From the NCBI RefSeq assembly GCF_020921035.1, contig NC_063151.1:35780934-35844933 (forward strand): DNA of 64,000 nucleotides. The letters are read 5' to 3'. Origin of the DNA: Rhodamnia argentea (taxonomy: Eukaryota; Streptophyta; Magnoliopsida; Myrtales; Myrtaceae). The translations under genes were made by a program, and so were the position numbers. Of this stretch, positions 26,531 through 37,236 are shown piece after piece (position 1 is the first letter of the stretch; every line of letters begins with the position of its first letter). The notes beneath the pieces are model-generated. The model was not told the origin of the DNA. It did not search any database and worked only from the letters and a program-made list of their open reading frames with translations.

Positions 26531-26920
26531 ATCTTAAATTTAGAATTTATATATTTAAGTGGCCTTTCTACCATTTCTAGTCATTACAAAGAAAAACAAA
26601 TTGACTGAGTTGCTATCTAATAGTTCACCTCTTTTGGCACCTTCTATTTTCAAGAACAATGCTTTCACTTGTAAACAACCAGAAAAGTAAACGATTCTCT
26701 ATATCATTTACGTGAATTCTCCTAACATCTCATTTCCCAAAATGTAAGAACAATGCGGACAGCTTAAATTTTCAAAGTATTTATGTTTCTTAGTGTAAGT
26801 ATGATTGATTCATCCTGGATTAAGCATACTCAACAATTACTCTTAACACGTTCAATAATATTAGCCGCTCATCGTCAAAAAAATGTGGATACGTTGGATA
26901 GGCAATATTATTGCATGATA
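26531..26920. other. Short spacer, nothing recognised
   Basis: AT-rich spacer between two family A elements; no gene or structured element. Confidence 0.4.
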
Positions 26921-26929
26921 CGCCAAAAA

Positions 26930-27486
26930 GGGAAAATTACAAAAAAAAAGTCCTAAATCTATTGCAATTGTGCCAATTCGGTCCTAAACTTTTTTATTTT
27001 TATTTTTTTGCTTATTCAATCCTAAACATTTTGTAATTGTGTCAATTCAGCCCATCCAGCGAATTTTGACCGGCTAGTGCTGACGTGAACGTCGGTCGGC
27101 CGGCGACCCAATATTTTCGACCTCGCCGTCACTGCCTCGCCCGATGAAGGCGAGGTCAACCCCCGCCTTGGTCGAGCGATTCAGCCTCTCCGAGCGCCCC
27201 TCTGGCCGGTCGCCGGTCTATGGCAACCGACTGGAGGTGGGGAGGGGAGGGAAGGAGGAAAAAAAAGAAAAAGAAAAACTATAAAAAATATATATTATAA
27301 AAAATATTAAAATATTCGGTCGCCGATCGGCTAACCTCCACGTCAACGCCGGCTAGCCAAAATTTATCGGATGAACTGAAATGGCACGATTGCAAAAGGT
27401 TTAGAACTGAATCGGTAAAAAAAAAAAGTTTAGGATTGAATTGGCACAATTGTAATAGGTTTTGGACTGTTATGGTAATTTCCCCC
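26930..27486. repeat. Family A foldback element with near-perfect TIRs and 9-bp TSD
   Basis: The ends gggaaaattac / gtaatttccc extend into inverted arms of about 58 bp ('attgcaattgtgccaattc' left, reverse complement right). Flanks cgccaaaaa (26921-26929) and tgccaaaaa (27487-27495) are a 9-bp target duplication with one mismatch, as for Mutator-like elements. The GC-rich core (27060-27240) has no coding potential. Confidence 0.82.
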
Positions 27487-27495
27487 TGCCAAAAA

Positions 27496-28850
27496 AGAAA
27501 CACGTTAATATATACATCCCAGCCACCATTGACGAAAGTATAGCTCTAAGTGAGAAACCTAACTATTTAGTATATTTTAACACCAAAAAATGCCCAAGTC
27601 CTTGACTATCGACTCGAGCTGAAAAAACTTGCCAAGTGTTGAAAGCTTTCCGTAAGTGTAATTAGCCGACAAAGTGAGTGGCCTTAGCCGACGAAAGATG
27701 TGGCAAGGAATGACTAAATCCTGGAGCATGGGGGTCAATAAATGAGGATTGGTTTAATCAACAAAGAGTCACGACTGACCCGACTCACGATGAGCTAGAT
27801 GCAAAGGAGCTATCTAAGTGATGGAGCCGATAATCTCGGACACAATTTGCTTAGACTCGTCGATGTAGCTATGAAGTTAAATCGACACAATCTTCGGATA
27901 ACGAATGCCTTATATCTTGGAAGCCATTAATGAAAGCAGAGGAGAAATGTGAATTATGAGAACTATCAAGTAAAGGAGAATAAGGGATTTCGAGATAACC
28001 GATGATCTCGCATGTGACGAGTGTAGAGAGAACACTCGTTGAAGTAGTAGATGGCAATCGACCATTTGTAAAGACAAACACTTCGGACCTTTATTCGAAA
28101 TAAAGTCCATTTCAAATCCTTAATCGAAATTTTTCCAATTTTCTTCGATCACAAAAGACATCTCTCTATCTAATCATAAATACGACTCACATCCCAATAA
28201 TTAAATTCACTTAGCTATAGAGGAAGAGAGAGAGAGAGAGAGAGTTTAAAGCTGAAGACTAACCTTGGGTGGCAATAAATTCTTTGGATTCACATAAATT
28301 TTATTGCGCAAGTGATTTTATTTTCTCAATTTAAACATTAACAGAGAAAAAGAAAAATGTCATCATCCAGGAGGGGCCAGGCACCCACTTCAAGGACCAT
28401 GATGTGGAGACAGTAGAGGAAAAGTACACTCTTACCCCTCTCTCCACCTTTAATTTCTTTTGACCCCCCATTCTCATGTCCTCGCCAGCAAGCACTGGTT
28501 CATTCATATGCCTGTGAAATTAATGTATCAGAGAGCCAAAAGAAAATAGCAGTGACAGAGGAGGCAAAGAAATGCCAGAAGTAGCAGAAAATAACAGGAC
28601 CCACCAAGAATTCAGAGGTTGAGAGAGAGAGAGAGAGAGAGCACAGCATATAACACACATCATGAGTCCTTCTCTTTCCATGATCCATGCATAAGTTTTT
28701 GCGAACAATACTGACCAGCAATGACTGATTAGCATTTACTCAGTATTCCTATCAAAGTGGTCAATCCCAAGAAGGGGAGGAGAGAGAGAGAGAGAGAGAG
28801 AGTCCTTCTCTCTGTTTTGTGTGTTGCTGAGGGATTTCTAGTCAGCTGAG
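27496..28850. other. Upstream region of the GRF gene with GA microsatellites
   Basis: No gene. GA tracts at 28225-28244, 28621-28641 and 28779-28802; the last lies about 50 bases before the start codon and is probably in the 5' leader. The stretch 27540-28140 looks like old repeat-derived sequence, family not identified. Confidence 0.45.
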
Positions 28851-28853
28851 AGG

Positions 28854-30172
28854 ATGAGTGGGAGTGGAAGAATGACGAGCAGGTATTATCCCTTCACAGA
28901 GGCACAGTGGCAAGAGCTAGAGACACAAGCCCTTGTCTACAAATACATGGTGTCAGGACTCCAAGTCCCACCTGAGCTCATCTTCAGTGTTAGAAGGAGC
29001 TTGGACTCCAGCTCCTCCTCCCTCTCCTTTGGCCCATTCCCTCCTCATCAAGGTAAAGCTCCTTCTATCCATGTCCCGAAAGCGAAAGAACAAGTGCGTT
29101 ATCCTCCCATTTTTGTTGATAGATGTATATGTTCTTGATCAAGGAAATGAGTCAGACCCTTTTTGAATTTCTTTCTTTTTGGGATTAGTGGGTGGGTGGG
29201 GCGAGTTCCAGGTGGGCTATGGCAGGAAAGCAGACCCTGAGCCAGGGAGGTGCAGAAGAACAGATGGTAAGAAATGGAGGTGCTCCAAGGAGGCCTACCC
29301 TGACTCCAAGTACTGTGAGAAGCACATGCACCGAGGCAAGCACCGTTCAAGAAAGCATGTGGAACCACAGCAACCGCCGCCAGCCCTGTCGATCGGCGCC
29401 ACCGCTTGTCCACCAACTTCTTCATGCATTGTCTCGGCTAGCGGGGAACATGAACACCACCACCCAACACTCCACCCCTTCATGACTGCTCCTTCTTCCT
29501 CCGCCTCCTCCTCCTCCTCTTCCTCCTCCGCTTGGCCTTCTCCAGATGCTGGTCCATTCCCTCATCCATATGAAGCAAGCAGCCACCACCTTCCGCACAA
29601 CTACGTGATGAATCTTCAGTCATACTCACAGAGTCATAAAGATGGCAGGTAGGCCTTGTCGGTTCGTGCTCAGTTGGCAAAAGTCAAAATTCATGAGCTC
29701 GCGTCAGTTCGCATCTTTTGCAAAATACATGTAGTCTGATTGAGCATTCTAAAGATATTGATTTATAAAAAATTCATGTCATTTTCGAATGATTTTGCAA
29801 AACCGACAGACTCCTGTTGAAAACTGACTCGGTTCGTGCGAAAAAAGATCCAAGTTTTTTCATTTTTCCTTGGGCAATCATTTCTCTAACTGCAGTTCGA
29901 TGAATTTTACCCACCTTGCAAGTAGGTATTTTATGCATGGGAAACTCAGTGAAGTGGACTACGAGAGGTCCTTCTTCCCAGAAGCTTCAGGTGCTGCTCA
30001 AACAAATTTCTCTCAAGCTCAAGATCAGTATCAGGGCCCGATCCAGTTCTCTTCACAACCACCGGACCCCAGAGAAGGTCGCTCCTTTGTTCTGGGTCCT
30101 GATTACAAATCAATTAAGCCAGAGAAGGAAGAACAACCCCACAAGCCATTACACCACTTCTTCGGGAAATGA
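28854..30172 (+). CDS. Growth-regulating factor (GRF) transcription factor, GRF5/6-like
   Basis: This is a nuclear factor of the GRF family, which works with GIF co-activators to promote leaf and organ cell proliferation. Exons 28854-29052, 29189-29648 and 29896-30172 give 311 aa with GT-AG junctions in frame. QLQ domain (GIF binding): residues ~13-49 with Q18-x3-L22-x2-Q25. WRC domain (nuclear signal and DNA binding): ~82-125 with zinc ligands C88, C98, C109 and H112. Later motifs ERSFFPEAS and SFVLGPDY are typical of the GRF5/6 branch. Ser- and His-rich linkers come from TCC and CAC repeats. The sequence just after WRC carries a miR396 site (29343-29364). The protein stops at PLHHFFGK, where relatives I recall continue FFGE(D)W...; this C-terminal loss is unusual. 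An alternative 3' exon cannot be excluded. Confidence 0.92.
29343..29364 (+). promoter_or_regulatory. miR396 target site in GRF mRNA
   Basis: CCGTTCAAGAAAGC + A + TGTGGAA pairs with miR396 apart from one bulged base and the 5' end. The usual plant GRF site has a C as the bulged base (encoding RKPVE); here it is A (encoding RKHVE). Pairing on both sides of the bulge is kept, so regulation is expected to remain. Confidence 0.85.
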
Positions 30173-31680
30173 AGGATCTTTCTACCTTCTTCTCCTTCTC
30201 CTTCTTCTTGTTCCTTTGAATCAGACTGGTCTTTGCAATTTGCCCGAGTCTCGCTGATGGGGGTGACTTGGAACTGAGGAACGCAACAGTAGGTGACGAA
30301 TTCAATTCCTGCTGAAAAGAGGTAGGGTCCCATATCAGGAGGAGGATTCGCACTTCTGTTCGACACTTTTTAATTTTATCTTTGCTGCTTTCATTGCACT
30401 TTCCCTTTCCCCTGTGAGCAAAACATGTCTCAGATTTGCAAGGCTTGTTTCTTTGACTGGAAGCAACATTAGAAAATGCTTCGGGAGGGACTCGCTTGTC
30501 CATTTTCTGTAATCAATTCAAAGCACCCACCTACTTTTTCTTTTTTTTTTTGCTCCTGCTGGTTCTCTTTTGGACATCATACATGGGCCCAACGAAACCC
30601 CAGAACGCAGTGCATTATTTGCACTACGTATGATCATACATGATGCACAACAGTCGTCTGGTACCGGTAGTCCCAACGATTGCTTGTACTACCTGGGGTC
30701 CAATTGAGGCCCACTGTGCTTTGTCTTTATCGTCTTGCCTTTGAAAGCATTTCACATGCTCAGTTTGACTCAGCTGGGGTTAAAATAAGTTACGCGATCT
30801 TCGTTATATTTTGCCACGAAGTTACATGATCATAGAATCACTCATTTTCTAAGTAGTGCATAAGTGGCAATTTTTGCATCGCGGATGGCATGTTCATAAA
30901 ATGGGGATAATGTATACGAAATTACGAACATGCGGTTAGCTTTTATTGGCAACTTCTTTCATTTCTTCGAGTGATTCCTTGATTTTACAAGACAAATGGA
31001 CTTAAGTAAGTCCTTAAACTGCCTTCGTCTGATGCCTCGTTCGGACCTCGAGATCCTTCAGGCGAAAAGCCAACGGATAGTATTTTCCGCCGTCAAGGGA
31101 GAAAAAGATATGATTGAAAATTAAAAGTGTGGGGCGGGTACCGACACGTTAAAATAAGGAACGCATCCATAGAACCTACTGTCCTCTATATCAAACGGAC
31201 ATGCACAGATGAGGTCCCATAATGTTTTAGGGGTTTTAGACACCCAATTACTAGAAAAGATTTCTCTCACCTGTGGGCCTTCGAAATTCAATCCGCCACT
31301 TGATTCGCCTTCCTTGAACAATGGCCTATCTTGAGATTTTTGTAATGGGCCCACGTAAGCTTGATTTCGGGGATCTTTATTGGGTACCTAACTTTTCTAT
31401 TTTTGCCAAAGATTTCTCTCGAATACTTGATCATGACTCATTTGTTTGAATACCTAGCTACATGTTTGTAAGCCATTGCAATGCAGATTAAACTGCTCTT
31501 TGTAACCCTAGCCATTGGCACTAGTCCCCATATATTATGGTTGGGCATCATGATCATCGCAATTAATACTCGAACTCTTAATTTTACTTCCTCAAACATG
31601 GTTTGGTCAAGCTTCTTGTACTCCAAATCAAAACATAGATGAAGTGTGTTGCGCACTTGTAAGTTCGGTATGGAACACCC
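30173..31680. other. 3' flank of GRF and spacer, no gene
   Basis: The 3' UTR probably includes the CTTCTCCTTCTCCTTCTT tract at 30190. The rest is ordinary spacer with no coding region or clear repeat. Confidence 0.45.
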
Positions 31681-31689
31681 CAGGAATGG

Positions 31690-33247
31690 AAAATGAGCAT
31701 CTGTTGAAGAAATTACAGAAGGTAACAGAGGCCGTAAAGAAGTGAAGCGAGAAATGGTTCTCCAATGCTCAGAGCTAAATCAATTCCTTGAAAAAGAGTG
31801 CTCCAGGAGATCACAAATGAGCCGATTTTGCATCATAACAGGGATAGGTTACAGCAACTGATTATCCAAATTGAAGATATGTGGAAACAAGTATGAAATG
31901 TACTGGGTTATGTGCTCTAGAATGAACTGGCTGAGATAGGGTGATAAAAATACCAAGTTTCTCCATGCAAACAGAGCTCAAAGGCGCCAAAGAAACGACA
32001 TCTCTATGTTGAGAACTATAGAAGAGGAGCGGAGCAGAGACCTTACCCGATGGAAGCAGATGACGGCGAACTTCTTTAGGTCATTATACAGCTCAGTCGG
32101 CTCCATGGACTTTCAGCCAGTATTTAATCAATGGCCCAGCTTGGTTGGACCACATGAATCAAAGCATGCTATGAAATGTGAAAGTGCTGGAGGTAAAGGA
32201 TGCCACTTTCCAATTGGGAGCCTTCAAAGCATGAGGATCGGATGGTCTTCGTGGACAATTCCACATGACGTCTTATAAAGTTATTTCCGAGGGAAGGGCA
32301 GAGCTTAATTATTGGCCGGGCTCTATTTCAAAAGAGGTGAGATTGACAGTTTGGTAATGCACGACAAATCAAAAAATCAGAGAGGATAGGTGGCTGAAGA
32401 AAAGCATACTTGGGGGGGTCCAGGGAATCAGGATGAACCAAGGTTAGTGGTGAAACTAAATGAATGCAGAGGCAGCACAACGGAATGAGCAAAAACTGCA
32501 TACTCTATACGAAGACGAAACTGTAATTATCCTCTCTCTCGACAACATCAGCAATAATAAGTTTAGTAGCGGACAAGCAATCAATCAGGACTCTACTTAG
32601 TAACAAGCGGCTATTAAACAAAGCTAAGAGATACCGAGACAAAGCACGATGCAAATCAAGCCTCGTCTTCCTACCAAACCCCCCACAGCCCTCTGGAAAA
32701 AGCTAAGGCGTCTGACGAAATGTGAAGTGTGTGCCAAAATCTATTCACTTGGGAAGATAGTAATAGTACCTCCTATGTCGACATGTCCTCTTTGCCAAAA
32801 GGAGCGAAACTGCCGATGGACGAAACAGGTGTGGTGGGTCTTCCCTGAACTCAACATCCACATCTCGGATTGAAGAATGATTGTTCGGGATCGGAAATCT
32901 TACTCCATCGCCCTGGTCCTTCGAAATGGCCGCGGTCCCTTTCTGGAACCTATGGAGTATGGACTGCGAGAAATTCCTCAGGTGACTAGCCCGTGAGATG
33001 GCCACCGCCGAGCAAAGTCAGTAGTGAAGCTAAACATCGACGGATTCGAGCGGGGAGATTGACTGATGGGTTCGCACAGACAGCGAAAGCTTCTGCAGCG
33101 CTTCAAGTCGAAACCATCGCATGTCTTCAAACTCTCAACTTCCTTGTCGAAAAATTCCCGACTGAACTTTTAACTCTCGAGTCAGACAATCTAAGTACGA
33201 TAGATTCTCTCACGGACGACTCTCGCCCATTTGGGTCAGTTTTGTGA
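31690..33247 (+). mobile_element. LINE (non-LTR retrotransposon) relic
   Basis: Remains of a plant L1-type ORF2 read in changing frames: NTKFLHANRAQRRQRNDISM (about 31950-32010) and MTANFFRSLYSSVG (about 32059), which lie before the palm in intact elements; then zf-RVT sequence LPTKPPTALWKKL...STCPLCQKE..CRWTKQVWW (32664-32850); then RNase H remnants VVKLNIDGFE (33021 on) and ASAALQVETIACLQTLNFLVEKF..LESDNL (33089-33190). The RT catalytic core is missing and stops are frequent. Immobile, 5' deleted and internally deleted. Confidence 0.78.
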
Positions 33248-33835
33248 TGTGTTGGTAAAATGCAAACACCTTTCCAGCTAAATGGGTTTTTTGGCAACGT
33301 AAGTAGTGTTTGACGAGATGTATCCTAAAAATATATTGAGATACAACTTTGATTGATTGAAATGTTGCTCGAAAAAATCACACTTTCTAAAATCTTTCTG
33401 CTTTATTTTTCTTTTTAAAATATTCAAAACCGACTAAGGACCGACGGCTCGCATGACGTCGTACTACCTAGGCAGACTGTTGCTGGGTTTGTCGAACCCA
33501 AGCCTCGTCTGACGTCAAGTGACCTTCGGCAAGCTTGGTGGCAGCCTGCTAGTGGTTCCTCAGCCATCCGCTGGTGGCTGAGGCCTTCGCCAAAAAGGTT
33601 AGGGCTTTCAAGAATATTCTTGTAATTATGAAAAAATAGCGATGGTAAAATTTAAAAAAAAAAGTTTATTTGCATTCCGAAAAATGCAATATCCCAAAAT
33701 ACCTCCGTACTTCGACCCAAAAAAAAAAAAAAAAAAGCAAAGTACCTCCGAACTTGCTTTGAGATAAAGGTATTTGGAGATCTACAATTGTATTTTCCCA
33801 AAACTGTCCAAAAAAATGCTGGACCAAAGGGGCCC
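33241..33835. repeat. Family B foldback element
   Basis: The left arm has 'ggtaaaatgcaaacacctttccagctaaatg' and the right arm has 'tttgcattccgaaaaatgcaa', 'agtacctccgaacttgctttgag' and 'ggtatttggagatctacaattgtattttccc'. The same landmarks in the same order occur at 38808-39356. The GC-richer core (33420-33590) is non-coding. Confidence 0.6.
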
Positions 33836-36720
33836 CCTCTTTCTCTCTCTCTCCTCGGAAGTCCACGCGCTAGTTGCGGACAGCAAAGACACTTCTGGCC
33901 CAATATCCAAAATCTGAAGCTATCCCACTGTCTCAGAGAAAGAAATAGGTTGGCGGATTAGGTTGTCAAGGCCAACGGACGTAAAAAACCCTTAAAACGA
34001 AAACTGGTGTCCTAATCCCCCTTTCCCTCTTTGAGAGCTCGTTTGTAATCAAGCCCCCATTTTATCATGCAATCGTGCTCGTACTTAATGAATTGGAAAG
34101 TAGTTTTCGATTGAAAAAACAAAAGAAAAACAGAAAGATCTTAGCTCGACTCGTTGAATATTAATGTGATTAGGATTCAATATGTCCAAATATTACTACA
34201 TCCAGCAAAGTAATGCGACGGCAGCGTCTGGTATTTAATTCCACATGATGTATTGAAGTAATCGCTTAGGGATGAAGCGTTGTTAATCCTTGCACTCGCA
34301 CCTTGGATAGTAATCAATCAATGCACGTCTCCCGAAAGACAAGCAACTCATAATTTTGACAATACATCGTTGCATTTCGCATGACCACCGCCCTGAATCT
34401 CATCATCCATTCGCAAAAAGATGCACACAGACTCGAGCTATGCATGAGATTTCCGGAATTGAACTCATTGAATACGTGAGCCGGGCTCTCAATTCTTCTC
34501 GATTTAGAGTCTGAGTAGCTCGATTACTGAATCAAGTTGAGCTCAAATACAGCTCTATCAAGTTCAAGCTCACTTCCGACCAAAAAAAAAAGTTCAAGTG
34601 GACTCAAACTCGCGTGGGAAAGGAAGTATCCTTGTAATTCAAGACTGACAGTCGTCACGATAATGATTTCGGTCCAACAAACTTATCAGTTGTTTTTCAA
34701 AGGGGAACTTGATAAGGCCCCCAGATAATCAAGCCAGCAATGCCGCTCGCTTTACGCGTGAGCATTTACTTTGACTTGGTAAAGAAATTCTAACTAAAAG
34801 ACGTGTTTATCACCACGTAGGAATTGCTTTCGAGACCAAACAGATAATGCCAAGAGTGTTAGAACAGAGACATGGATGACAACCAACAGATCGATCCGTC
34901 CCCGTAAGAACAGTCTGTAACCTGTTTCATTATTTATTTGTTATCCTCTCTTTTCTTGAAGCCAGCCTCCAAGCTAAGATGTGATTGCTGGACGATAGAA
35001 AAAGATTACGCCTTTACAACGCAAACATGGCCTAAAAGGCTGCAACTTTGTCAAGTCAACCCAGTGAACATACTTCATTAAACAATCAACCAAGCCAGTG
35101 ATAGAATACAAACAGCAACTGCATGTTCTGTGAACATTGAACTTGAAGCATTCACAGTCAAGTCCAGAACAAACCCAGTATTTCTTGTGAAAGTCCCTTC
35201 CGATGCAAACCATAATCAAACACACCACTTCCCAATTCAGCACACGCACACGCACGCATCCGACGTAACCAAAGTCACCAATATGTGCAATCCCATCATA
35301 CCACCCATAGTCTACCGCCTACTAAGAACACAAAATTTAACAGATGACTACGCTTCGCTTACCGACCAGAAAGAAAAATGCAGTTAACCACGTGACTAGC
35401 TGGGAGAGTGAAACAAATCCATTGACATCTTCAAAAGATATTGATGCCACAAAAGAATTAGAAACAAGGGTGGTGCTTAACCACTATTTCTGTCGTGAGT
35501 CTTCATAGAAAGTGTGTCTCAACTCAGCAATACATCAGACGCACAATGACAGGTGAAGGAGACAATAGGATAGCACATAAAAGAATGCTGCTGATACAAT
35601 CGATACGGTAGTCTTGCCACACAATAAGTTCCTCACATAAGCGCACACACGCCCACCCCGCCCAGCACACGTGCACACACAAATAGAGAGATCATTAAGC
35701 AGTCAGTTGTATGATATTCCACCAAGAATGGAATGCTATAGGAAATTACCCAGAAATGACAATGAAGCAGTTTGCAATGGCTCCAAAGAGTGCGTTTAAA
35801 TTCAATGATGGAGGATTTCCTGCTTATAGTATACCGAATGTTGTACTCAGAAATATGAACAAATCCTGTATAGTTGACAGCTAGTAAAAGAAACGGCACC
35901 ATTTGAAATTCAGAAACAGATCTTACTCCTGAACTTCTGCAAAAGTGCAAAGGCTGTATTTCTAACGCAGTCCTACTACGGCTGACCTATCACTTCTATG
36001 CTTCATTTTATTCAACAATTTTCTAGATGAGGCTGGCTAAGTAAATAATTAGCATAAGTTTCATGAGCAACTAGGATAGTGACTAAGAAGGCAATATTAT
36101 TCGAATTAAGGATGGATATTCAAATCAGCAATGACATCCAGTACAAAATAATATTGCTGACCAGCTAATTTCTCTTGTTAATTGTCGACCGTGAATCTCA
36201 GACAATGAGTAAATGAGAGAAACAGCTCCATCAAACCGATAGCAATAACACCATTGGGAATGGCAATGTAATGTTATTTCTCTTACCTCTGTAGCCCAAC
36301 AAAATTCTCATACTATCCATAAATTTCCTAGCTTTCCCATGCAAATGATACCGGCTCTGATGGTATACAGAGTTACGATAATAAGCATCGACTACCAGGG
36401 CTAGCAACAAATCTTCAACTCTCTGTACATATGCATGCAAGGAGAAATTGGTAGAAGATCATACGTGAAGAATGAAGATATTGAGACAAAGGATAAAAAA
36501 GAGGCAATCACCAATTACAGATACATTTAAAAAAAAAAAATCGAGGACTCCGATGACTGATGTATCCTACAGTCAATTTGCTGTTGCTATCCATCAACAA
36601 CATCTTGTCTCGATGGTTCTTCTGGCCATTCACAAATGAACTCCTCCTGTTAGTCCTCCGACGAAATAATCTCATCAAAGAACCACATCTCCACCCTTGT
36701 TCTTCAATTGAACCAATGTC
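33836..36720. other. Long spacer with no recognised gene
   Basis: The sequence is largely single-copy in appearance. 34900-36480 is less AT-rich and lacks repeat signatures, so it might hold a minus-strand 3' UTR or a non-coding transcript, but no protein motif is visible. A (CA/CG) run lies near 35230-35250 and another near 35638-35680. Confidence 0.4.
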
Positions 36721-36726
36721 GAACTC

Positions 36727-37236
36727 TCATGGACATGTTTCATATCTATCCTTGGTTTTCATCAGCTGCTGTCTCTTAAATACCAAAAACCCGGCAACAA
36801 AAATCTGCAAAACCGAAGCTATGCCAATAAACAACAACCCCAGCTTCTTGCCTGTATTGATCTTGTCTTCATGCTGCGGAGGGGACCTCCTGCTTCTGTT
36901 ATTATGCGCACCATGCCACCGATGATCCGACGGAGGCGACGATCTCTTTGTGGTGTTGTCATTTCCTAAATGGTGGGGCAACCGCGGTGGCGAAGGCAAT
37001 GGAGGGGGAGGAGGAGTTAACGGAGACGGCGGCGGCGGCGGCGGCGGCGGGGGTGGTGATGGAGACGGCGGAGGAGGCGGTGGGGGCGGAGGAGGAGATG
37101 GGGGAGGAGGGATCAAAGGCGCAGGTGACCGTTGAATGTTGGGTGCATTCTGTGATTGAGACTCAACTACAATGGCCCAGATTGCAACTAGAGACCCCAG
37201 AATCACCAAAAAATGAGCTGACAATAGCGACTCCAT
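36727..37236 (-). CDS. Small proline-rich membrane/cell-wall protein
   Basis: A 169-aa protein from a single exon. N-terminal hydrophobic signal (about residues 6-26, HFLVILGSLVAIWAIVVE), a central Pro-rich block (about 40-90, runs of P broken by single S, plus PPPPSP repeats), a basic Ser/Arg/His-rich stretch, and a C-terminal membrane helix (about 132-152, GLLFIGIASVLQIFVAGFLVF) followed by KRQQL and a short tail. This layout resembles plant 'proline-rich family' proteins with a C-terminal anchor; SPPPP motifs would be extensin-like hydroxyproline glycosylation sites. Function unknown. The G-rich plus strand over the Pro block (37015-37110) is a likely hotspot for length change. Confidence 0.75.
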   Translation of the reverse strand: MESLLSAHFLVILGSLVAIWAIVVESQSQNAPNIQRSPAPLIPPPPSPPPPPPPPPPSPSPPPPPPPPPPSPLTPPPPPLPSPPRLPHHLGNDNTTKRSSPPSDHRWHGAHNNRSRRSPPQHEDKINTGKKLGLLFIGIASVLQIFVAGFLVFKRQQLMKTKDRYETCP

